Source: Lutibacter sp. (GTDB lineage Bacteria > Bacteroidota > Bacteroidia > Flavobacteriales > Flavobacteriaceae). From it: 6,635 nucleotides of DNA. A program made the translations under genes and the position numbers. The stretch is from positions 662 through 7,296 of the forward strand of contig DPCK01000091.1 of the NCBI GenBank assembly GCA_003516285.1, read 5' to 3'. Numbering within the stretch: position 1 is the first letter of the stretch; each line of letters begins with the position of its first letter. Positions 1 to 5,098 of the stretch are shown here, piece by piece. The notes beneath the pieces are model-generated. The model had not been told where the DNA came from and ran no database searches. It was given only the letters and a program-made list of their open reading frames with translations.

Positions 1-431
1 GCATCAACAATGCAAAACGGCACATTTAACATTCTTGCGATGGTACGTGCAATTAAGGTTTTGCCAGTTCCTGTTTCTCCAACAATGATGATATTGCTTT
101 TTTCTATTTCAACCTCTTCTTCATCTTTTGAATCTGGCTGCAGCAATCGTTTGTAATGGTTATAAACCGCAACAGCCATCACGCGTTTTGCCTGATCCTG
201 GCCAATCATATATTGATCAATAAATGCTTTAATTTCTTTTGGTTTCTTAACAATCAAATCATAAGTAAGGGCAGAAGAATTACTTCCGGCAATTTCTTCC
301 ATCACAATTCCATGAGCCTGCTCAATACATTTGTCGCAAATATGTGCGTCTAAACCTGCAATAAGCAAATCTGTTTCCGGCTTTTTACGGCCGCAAAACG
401 AACATTGCAATACTTCATCCTTTTTTGCCAT
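1..431 (-). CDS. clpX: ATP-dependent Clp protease ATP-binding subunit ClpX, N-terminal part (cut by the window edge)
   Basis: ClpX is the hexameric AAA+ unfoldase that recognises tagged or native substrates in the cytoplasm and threads them into the ClpP chamber. Only the first 143 residues are present; the gene continues beyond base 1. Translating the minus strand from the ATG at 431-429 gives MAKKDEVLQCSFCGRKK at the start. The N-terminal zinc-binding domain has four cysteines in two CxxC pairs (C10, C13, C32, C35). The AAA+ large domain begins around residue 62 (KPKEIKAFID) and carries IGQDQAK (76-82) and the Walker A loop GETGTGKT (118-125). The fragment ends in VPFCIVD, just before the Walker B region, which is not visible. 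The start lies 50 bp after the clpP stop, and I see no TAnnTTTG element or terminator in the gap (432-481), so co-transcription with clpP is likely. Identification is firm. Confidence 0.97.
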   Translation of the reverse strand, partial: MAKKDEVLQCSFCGRKKPETDLLIAGLDAHICDKCIEQAHGIVMEEIAGSNSSALTYDLIVKKPKEIKAFIDQYMIGQDQAKRVMAVAVYNHYKRLLQPDSKDEEEVEIEKSNIIIVGETGTGKTLIARTIARMLNVPFCIVD

Positions 432-481
432 CAACTTGATTTTTTTAGTTTTTAGAACTCTCTTTTATAAATAATACCGAT

Positions 482-1141
482 TTATTTTCTGATCAATACT
501 TCATCAATCATTCCATAAGCTTTTGCTTCATCGGCTTTCATCCAGTAATCACGATCTGAATCGTGATGCACTTTTTTCAATGTTTGGCCTGAATGTTTTG
601 AAATTATTTGATACAATTCATCTTTCAATTTCAATATTTCCCGAGTGGTAATTTCAATATCACTTGCCTGCCCTTGCGCACCACCTAAAGGCTGGTGAAT
701 CATTACGCGCGAATGCGGCAATGCCGAACGTTTTCCTTTTGTTCCTGCGCACATTAAAACAGCACCCATTGATGCGGCTATTCCTGTACAAATTGTGGCA
801 ACATCCGGTTTTATAAACTGCATCGTGTCGTAAATTCCCAAACCTGCATAAACGCCTCCGCCTGGCGAATTGATATAAATGCTAATGTCTTTTGAACTGT
901 CCACACTTTCCAAAAATAACAATTGCGCCTGAATAATATTGGCCACATAATCGTCAATTCCTGTTCCCAAAAAAATAATTCTATCCATCATCAAACGCGA
1001 AAAAACGTCCATTTGCGCAACGTTTAACTGGCGTTCTTCAATAATATAAGGAGTAAGACTGCTCACCAATTTATCGTAATACATACTGTTGATTCCTTGG
1101 TGCTGCGTCGCGTATTTTTTAAATTCTTTTCCGTAATCCAT
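482..1141 (-). CDS. clpP: ATP-dependent Clp protease proteolytic subunit ClpP
   Basis: ClpP is the serine peptidase of the cytoplasmic ClpXP machine; fourteen subunits form a barrel that degrades proteins fed in by ClpX. The 219-residue protein shows the full family S14 signature: the nucleophile Ser124 in GIAASMGA, His149 in MIHQPLGG, and the third triad member Asp198 in DRDYW. INSPGGG (90-96) forms the oxyanion-hole strand. Length is normal for the family. About 20 N-terminal residues (rich in K, Y and Q) precede the conserved core and could be a propeptide, as in other ClpPs; no cleavage site can be proven from sequence. The ATG at 1141-1139 is preceded by an A/T-rich leader without a Shine-Dalgarno site, usual for Bacteroidota. 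clpX follows on the same strand. Unlike the common arrangement, tig is not adjacent but nearly 4 kb upstream, behind three opposite-strand genes. Confidence 0.98.
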   Translation of the reverse strand: MDYGKEFKKYATQHQGINSMYYDKLVSSLTPYIIEERQLNVAQMDVFSRLMMDRIIFLGTGIDDYVANIIQAQLLFLESVDSSKDISIYINSPGGGVYAGLGIYDTMQFIKPDVATICTGIAASMGAVLMCAGTKGKRSALPHSRVMIHQPLGGAQGQASDIEITTREILKLKDELYQIISKHSGQTLKKVHHDSDRDYWMKADEAKAYGMIDEVLIRK

Positions 1142-1168
1142 TTTTCAGGTTTTAAAATATTAAGAGTA

Positions 1169-1176
1169 CAAAGATA
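1169..1176 (-). promoter_or_regulatory. Candidate clpP(X) promoter, -7 element
   Basis: The minus strand reads TATCTTTG here, an exact match to the Bacteroidota -7 consensus TAnnTTTG. It ends 27 bases before the clpP ATG, which suggests a leader of roughly 20 nt. No TTG or TTTG is visible at the expected -33 distance, so this is a half-consensus promoter. The transcript would cover clpP and probably clpX. Confidence 0.55.
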
Positions 1177-1254
1177 TGAAGTATTTATTTATTTTAATCT
1201 GTATTTAAAATTTGTATGTATTTATCTAAATTTCAATCATTTTTTATTCATTTT

Positions 1255-1272
1255 TATTATGCGTGCATAATA
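1255..1272. promoter_or_regulatory. Operator-like perfect inverted repeat upstream of the secreted-protein gene
   Basis: TATTATGC-GT-GCATAATA is a perfect inverted repeat with 8-bp arms and a 2-bp spacer. It sits 8 bp upstream of the -7 element at 1281-1288, exactly where a -33 box would be, and no TTG is found there. This placement fits a site for a dimeric transcription factor controlling the gene at 1333. It lies about 80 bp behind the clpP -7 element, so an effect on clpP is also possible. The function is inferred from symmetry and position only; A/T-rich DNA can form such repeats by chance, although the GC-containing centre makes this one less trivial. Confidence 0.4.
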
Positions 1273-1280
1273 TTATTCCC

Positions 1281-1288
1281 TATCTTTG
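1281..1288 (+). promoter_or_regulatory. Candidate promoter, -7 element, for the secreted-protein gene
   Basis: TATCTTTG matches TAnnTTTG exactly and ends 44 bases before the ATG at 1333, implying a leader of about 38 nt. There is no TTG at -33; the inverted repeat at 1255-1272 takes its place. The last four bases also belong to a perfect 12-bp palindrome, TTTGATATCAAA (1285-1296), that would overlap the transcription start, and TTGATAT recurs at 1301-1307. Confidence 0.55.
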
Positions 1289-1332
1289 ATATCAAATTTA
1301 TTGATATAAAACTTTAAATAAAATCACAAGCA

Positions 1333-1839
1333 ATGAAAAACACTTTATTAACAATTTCCTTATTTATTTTTACAATAAGCAGTTACTCACAAGAATTTGT
1401 AAACGGGATGATCATCACACAACGTCATGACACCATTACAAATGTAAAAATCGAAAAATTAAATGATGCAAAAAGTTTGTTGCATTTATCTTATGTTGAT
1501 GCCGATGGCATCCTACAAAAACCGGATATTGAATCCATTAAAAGTTACACCCGAGGCGATGAAAATTTTACGCGCATTTATAACAATGGCGATATGGTGA
1601 TGGTAAAACAAATTACCGCCGGTAAAAAATTAAACCTTTACGAAAGAAATTATAACGGATTAACCGTTTATTATGTGCAAAAAGTTTTTGATGAAATCAT
1701 AAAAGTTCCTTCGTCAGGATCAAAATACCACAAAGTTTTGGGCGATTTTTTAAGTGACGCTCCTGAAATTTCTCAAAAAATTAAATCGAAAGAATTGCAG
1801 GATATAAAAGAAATTGTAACACTTTACAACAATGGTTAA
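1333..1839 (+). CDS. Small secreted protein of unknown function
   Basis: I cannot assign a function. The 168-residue product begins with a clear Sec signal peptide: a basic start (MKN), a hydrophobic stretch at residues 4-16 (LLTISLFIFTISS) and a probable signal peptidase I site near SYS-QEF (after residue 19). There is no lipobox cysteine, so it should be released to the periplasm or outside rather than lipidated. The mature part (about 149 residues) has no cysteines and no further membrane segment. Its pattern is a short beta-rich domain starting with GMIITQRHDTI, a middle section with DADGILQKPDIESIKSY and LYERNYNGLTVYYVQ, and a helical, lysine-rich C-terminus (131-168) ending in EIVTLYNNG. 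This resembles, from memory, a loose group of Bacteroidota secreted proteins in which a GxIxxxxGDTI-like opening is followed by a DI..F core and a final YN. The start is the first ATG before the signal peptide. The gene has its own promoter-like element and terminator, so it is probably monocistronic. Confidence 0.88.
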   Translation: MKNTLLTISLFIFTISSYSQEFVNGMIITQRHDTITNVKIEKLNDAKSLLHLSYVDADGILQKPDIESIKSYTRGDENFTRIYNNGDMVMVKQITAGKKLNLYERNYNGLTVYYVQKVFDEIIKVPSSGSKYHKVLGDFLSDAPEISQKIKSKELQDIKEIVTLYNNG

Positions 1840-1854
1840 TTTTCGCTTAAAAGT

Positions 1855-1895
1855 AAAAAAGTCCGCTGATGTTTTTTCATTAGCGGACTTTTTTT
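1855..1895 (+). terminator. Rho-independent terminator of the secreted-protein gene
   Basis: An 11-bp stem is formed by GTCCGCTGATG (1861-1871) and CATTAGCGGAC (1878-1888), including one G-U pair, with a loop of six T. Six A precede the stem and seven T follow it, so the stem can extend through A-U pairs. It begins 15 bases after the stop codon at 1839. The same hairpin has T-runs on both strands, but no minus-strand gene approaches it, so it should act on the plus strand only. It also insulates the peptidase gene downstream. Confidence 0.92.
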
Positions 1896-1907
1896 GTTCA
1901 TTTTAGT

Positions 1908-1915
1908 TATATTTG
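1908..1915 (+). promoter_or_regulatory. Candidate promoter, -7 element, for the M1 peptidase gene
   Basis: TATATTTG matches TAnnTTTG and ends 22 bases before the ATG at 1938. The nearest TTTG (1893-1896, in the tail of the preceding terminator) is only 11 bases upstream, too close for a -33 box. The promoter therefore begins directly behind the terminator. Confidence 0.45.
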
Positions 1916-1937
1916 AAATTTATAACACCAATTTATA

Positions 1938-3530
1938 ATGATTAAATTTTACACGTTTATATTATTCCTGCTGGTATTTCAGTCGGCCATTACCGCTCAA
2001 AACTACCAACAACGATTTAATGAAATTGATGTAAAACATTACAATTTAGTGATAGCTTTCAACGATTCAACCAACAGTATTCAGGCAAAAATGACTGTTT
2101 CATTGGCCTTTAAACAATTGGTGAATGAATTTCATTTGGATTTGGTTCAAAAGGATTCCACCGGAAAAGGAATGCACATTACATCAGTTTTTCAAAATAA
2201 TGATTCGGTACAATTTATTCACGCAGACAATAAAATCACCATTCAGCCAAATGCCATCAAAATTGACAGCATTTTTAACTTTGACATAACATACAGCGGT
2301 GTTCCAAAAGACGGTTTGATTATTGGCGAAAACCTTCACGGCGACAGATCTTTTTTTGCCGATAACTGGCCAAACAGGGCGCATAATTGGTTTCCTTGCG
2401 TAGACCATCCTTCTGACAAAGCAACGGTTGAATTCACCATAAAAGTACCCAACCATTATCAGGCTATTGCGAATGGCTTCTTGTTTGAAGAAACCAATTT
2501 AACAGATAATCTTAAATTATATCATTATAAAACTGCCGAACCGTTGCCTACAAAAGTGATGGTGATTGGCATTGCGCGATTTGCGGTGCAGCATCTTGGC
2601 GAAACGCACAACATTCCTGTTTCCACTTGGGTATATCCGCAAACTAAAAATCAAGGGTTTTACGATTTTGCCAACACAAAAAAAATTCTCGATTTTTTTA
2701 TTGAAAAATTTGGTGAATATCCGTATCAAAAATTGACAAACGTACAGTCCAAAACACAATTTGGCGGTATGGAAAATGCCGGCGCTATTTTTTATGCTGA
2801 AAAATATGTTAAAGGTGAACGAGATTTTGAAGATACCATTGCCCACGAAATTGTGCATCAGTGGTTTGGAAATTCCGCCTCAGAAACGGACTGGCCACAT
2901 TTGTGGCTAAGTGAAGGTTTTGCAACCTATTTCACCAATTTATATATCCAGAAAACCGAAGGTGAAGAAGCTTTTCAACAAAGATTAAAAGAAGAACGCG
3001 AAAAAGTGCTGAATTTTTATAAAAGAAAACAAACGCCGGTTGTTGATATAGAAAACACCCATTTAATGAGTTTGTTAAACGCAAACTCCTATGAAAAAGG
3101 TGCTTGGGTATTGCATATGCTTCGGAAAAAATTAGGCGACGAAACTTTTTGGACAGGCATTAAAACCTATTATGAAAAATTCAAATTAAGTAATGCTTCA
3201 ACCAACGATTTTAAAAATGTGATGGCCGAAGTTTCCGGCCAAAATTTGGATGTGTTTTTTACACAATGGCTTCATAAAGCAGGTCATCCCGTTTTAAAAA
3301 CATCCTGGCTTTATTATCAAAATAAACTTAGGCTGCTCATTGATCAAACACAGGAAAATGCTTTTAATTTTCCGCTTGATGTTGAAATTAATTATACTGA
3401 TGGCACTTCAGAAATAAAAACCATTGAAATTTCGAAAATCCCAATTCCTTATGAATTTGAAACCAAAGGAGAAGTTAAAGAAGTAAAATTTGATCCAAAT
3501 ACGTGGTTGTTGTTTGAAATGGCCCCCTAA
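1938..3530 (+). CDS. Secreted M1 family zinc aminopeptidase
   Basis: This is a gluzincin metallopeptidase that removes N-terminal residues from peptides, probably in the periplasm as part of nutrient peptide breakdown. A signal peptide covers residues 1-20 (hydrophobic core at 5-16, cleavage probably after AITA). An N-terminal beta domain (about 25-220) is followed by the thermolysin-like catalytic domain. The exopeptidase motif is GGMEN (276-280), the M1 GxMEN signature, where Glu279 binds the substrate amino terminus. The zinc site is HEIVH (303-307) with the third ligand Glu326 in LSEGFATY, spaced exactly HExxH-x18-E; Glu304 is the general base and Tyr385 in NSYEKGA is the likely transition-state tyrosine. 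FFTQWLHKAGHPVL (440-453) closes the catalytic part, and a short beta domain (about 455-527) ends the protein. At 530 residues it lacks the large helical C-terminal domain of PepN or ERAP-type enzymes, as do many Bacteroidota M1 enzymes. The last codons and stop lie in a G/C-rich palindrome. Substrate preference cannot be read from the sequence. Confidence 0.96.
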   Translation: MIKFYTFILFLLVFQSAITAQNYQQRFNEIDVKHYNLVIAFNDSTNSIQAKMTVSLAFKQLVNEFHLDLVQKDSTGKGMHITSVFQNNDSVQFIHADNKITIQPNAIKIDSIFNFDITYSGVPKDGLIIGENLHGDRSFFADNWPNRAHNWFPCVDHPSDKATVEFTIKVPNHYQAIANGFLFEETNLTDNLKLYHYKTAEPLPTKVMVIGIARFAVQHLGETHNIPVSTWVYPQTKNQGFYDFANTKKILDFFIEKFGEYPYQKLTNVQSKTQFGGMENAGAIFYAEKYVKGERDFEDTIAHEIVHQWFGNSASETDWPHLWLSEGFATYFTNLYIQKTEGEEAFQQRLKEEREKVLNFYKRKQTPVVDIENTHLMSLLNANSYEKGAWVLHMLRKKLGDETFWTGIKTYYEKFKLSNASTNDFKNVMAEVSGQNLDVFFTQWLHKAGHPVLKTSWLYYQNKLRLLIDQTQENAFNFPLDVEINYTDGTSEIKTIEISKIPIPYEFETKGEVKEVKFDPNTWLLFEMAP

Positions 3531-3543
3531 CACCCAAAGGGGG
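3523..3543. repeat. G/C-rich palindrome overlapping the peptidase stop codon
   Basis: CCCCC (3523-3527) and GGGGG (3539-3543) enclose an 11-base loop that begins with the TAA stop codon of the peptidase. The C-run encodes the last residue and part of the one before. In such A/T-rich DNA this block stands out. It is not followed by a T-run, so it is not a standard intrinsic terminator. Its form (a C-run, a second short C-run in the loop, then a G-run, just behind a stop codon) resembles palindromes that I recall as dispersed between genes in Flavobacteriia; that link is from memory and untested. Confidence 0.5.
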
Positions 3544-3610
3544 AACTATTAAACTAAAATTCATATTTATAAATTCTTGAAAAAATTTCATTAACTTTCA
3601 GACGTTTTAG

Positions 3611-3650
3611 CTTCTGTCTTCCGTCTTCACACTTTATAACTTGTTAACTT
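3611..3650. repeat. Degenerate CTT-phased short tandem repeat before the helicase gene
   Basis: CTT recurs at 3611, 3618, 3625, 3632, 3640 and 3648, that is four units spaced by 7 bases and then two by 8 bases. The first units read CTTCTGT, CTTCCGT and CTTCACA, and the later ones drift to CTTTATA and ACTTGTT. The stretch is pyrimidine-rich, non-coding in all frames as far as I can see, and lies just upstream of the helicase -7 element. It may be an eroded low-complexity repeat; no function can be read from it. Confidence 0.4.
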
Positions 3651-3667
3651 ATTAAGTATTACATTTG
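3641..3667 (+). promoter_or_regulatory. Candidate promoter of the DEAD-box helicase gene
   Basis: TACATTTG (3660-3667) matches the -7 consensus TAnnTTTG, and a TTG (3641-3643) lies 16 bases upstream, slightly closer than usual for a -33 box. The -7 element ends only 14 bases before the ATG at 3682, so the leader should be about 10 nt or less. AGAAG (3676-3680), directly before the ATG, is too close to be an ordinary ribosome binding site. Confidence 0.55.
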
Positions 3668-3681
3668 CAAAAAATAGAAGA

Positions 3682-5016
3682 ATGACCTTTTCCGATTTAA
3701 ATTTAAACCGATTTTTACTGAACGCTTTAGCCGACTTAGGCTTTACAATTCCTACGCCCATTCAGGAAAAAGCATTTTCGGTAATTATGAGCAGTAAAGA
3801 TGTTGTTGGTATTGCCCAAACAGGAACAGGTAAAACTTTCGCTTATTTATTGCCAATATTAAGACAACATACTTATTCTGATCAAAAACATCCGCGGGTT
3901 TTAATTATTGTTCCAACCCGGGAATTGGTGGTGCAGGTGGTTAAAGACATTAAAAGTTTGACGCCTTATATTAATGTCCGATTTGCCGGAATTTATGGCG
4001 GGACCAATATAAATACGGATAAACAGCTTGTTCACTCAGGCTTGGATATTTTAGTTGCCACGCCTGGACGTTTGCTGGATTTGGCTTTGGATGGTGTTTT
4101 AAAACTGAAATTTATCCAAAAATTTGTGATTGATGAAGTTGATGAAATGATGAACTTGGGTTTTAGGCCACAAATAATTACCTTGATGGATCTGCTGCCT
4201 AAAAAACGCCAGAGCATTTTATTTTCTGCAACTTTAACCAAAGAAGTGGATAATTTGTTAGATACTTTTTTCAAATCTCCCGTTAAAATTGAAGTTGCAA
4301 CCAGCGGAAGTCCGTTAGATACCATTCAGCAACAAGCCTATCCGGTTCCAAATTTTTACACGAAAGTCAACTTTTTAAAAAATATTTTACAAGACAAAAA
4401 GACTTTTAACAAGGTTTTGGTGTTTGTGAAAAACAAAAAACAAGCCACCATTTTATTTGATGAAATGGATTTGGCACTTCCAAAACAAGTGGCTGTCATT
4501 CATTCAAACAAAACGCAAAATTATCGTTTGCGTTCTGTTGAAAAATTTGAAAAAGGAAGTACTTCTGTTTTAATTGCCACCGATATTATAGCGCGCGGAC
4601 TGGATTTAACCAATGTAAGTCACGTCATAAATTTTGACATCCCAAAAGAGCCCGAAAATTATATGCACCGAATTGGAAGAACCGGCCGTGCCGAACAATT
4701 GGGGACTTCCATTTCATTATTTACGGAAGCAGAAGCCGATTATTTGGGTGAAATTGAATTGTTGATGAACCGGGAAATCGATGTTTTTGACCTTCCGGAA
4801 TCGATTGAAATTGCAACGCAACTGATTGATGAGGAAATTCCGAGATCCGAACTCGAAGAATCCTCAAGCGAAAAGAAAAAGGAAACAGTTGAAGGCGGAA
4901 CAGCATTTCACGAGAAAAAAGAGAAAAACAGGAAAATAAATTTAGGCGGTTCATACCGTCGTGAAATTGTAAAAAAATATAAAAAACCGCTCACGCGCGG
5001 ACAAAAAAAGAAATAG
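3682..5016 (+). CDS. DEAD-box ATP-dependent RNA helicase (RhlE/SrmB-like, DEVD variant)
   Basis: The product unwinds or remodels RNA duplexes with ATP in the cytoplasm; likely roles are ribosome assembly, mRNA turnover or cold adaptation, but the sequence does not decide which. All helicase motifs are present in order across 444 residues: the Q motif (F3, then PTPIQ at 24-28), motif I AQTGTGKT (45-52), Ia PTREL (78-82), GG (106-107), Ib TPGR (127-130), motif II, III SAT (182-184), IV VFVKNK (247-252), a QNYR element (279-282), V ATDIIARGLD (299-308) and VI HRIGRTGR (329-336). Motif II reads DEVD (151-154) in place of DEAD, keeping the two Asp and the Glu needed for magnesium and catalysis, so activity is expected. 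Residues 397-444 form a lysine/arginine-rich, probably disordered tail ending RGQKKK, typical of RNA contact. The gene runs towards tig and ends at a shared hairpin. Confidence 0.95.
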   Translation: MTFSDLNLNRFLLNALADLGFTIPTPIQEKAFSVIMSSKDVVGIAQTGTGKTFAYLLPILRQHTYSDQKHPRVLIIVPTRELVVQVVKDIKSLTPYINVRFAGIYGGTNINTDKQLVHSGLDILVATPGRLLDLALDGVLKLKFIQKFVIDEVDEMMNLGFRPQIITLMDLLPKKRQSILFSATLTKEVDNLLDTFFKSPVKIEVATSGSPLDTIQQQAYPVPNFYTKVNFLKNILQDKKTFNKVLVFVKNKKQATILFDEMDLALPKQVAVIHSNKTQNYRLRSVEKFEKGSTSVLIATDIIARGLDLTNVSHVINFDIPKEPENYMHRIGRTGRAEQLGTSISLFTEAEADYLGEIELLMNREIDVFDLPESIEIATQLIDEEIPRSELEESSSEKKKETVEGGTAFHEKKEKNRKINLGGSYRREIVKKYKKPLTRGQKKK

Positions 5017-5037
5017 TTTTCTAAAAATTATAAGCAT

Positions 5038-5076
5038 AAAAAAAACGCCTTAAAGAAATTCTTCAATGCGTTTTTT
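5038..5076. terminator. Bidirectional terminator between the helicase gene and tig
   Basis: A run of eight A (5038-5045) and CGC (5046-5048) pair with GCG (5068-5070) and six T (5071-5076). The inner part TTAAAGAA/TTCTTCAA extends the stem to a small loop near 5058, with mismatches at 5049/5067 and 5052/5064. T-runs follow the stem on both strands. In the minus-strand RNA the second mismatch becomes a G-U pair, so the hairpin is slightly better for tig. It lies 21 bases after the helicase stop and 22 bases after the tig stop. Confidence 0.85.
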
Positions 5077-5098
5077 GATTTTATAGAAATGCGAATTT

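Noticed and set aside
156..353. Plus-strand open frame of 65 codons
   Set aside because: It lies wholly antisense to the well-supported clpX coding sequence (zinc-finger and early AAA+ region) and its product has no recognisable features.
432..481. A separate clpX promoter in the clpP-clpX gap
   Set aside because: The 50-bp gap has no TAnnTTTG on the minus strand and no terminator, so a shared transcript is the simpler reading.
2184..2858. Two minus-strand open frames (2184-2456 and 2517-2858)
   Set aside because: Both are antisense to the conserved M1 peptidase gene, and the second covers the coding sequence for the GGMEN motif; their products look like random translation of a conserved gene.
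3575..3590. Short A/T hairpin TGAAA...TTTCA after the peptidase gene as a terminator
   Set aside because: The stem has only A-T pairs apart from one G-C and no T-run follows; it is expected by chance at this base composition.
4032..4954. Two minus-strand open frames (4032-4325 and 4721-4954)
   Set aside because: They are antisense to helicase motifs and to its charged tail and show no domain or signal.
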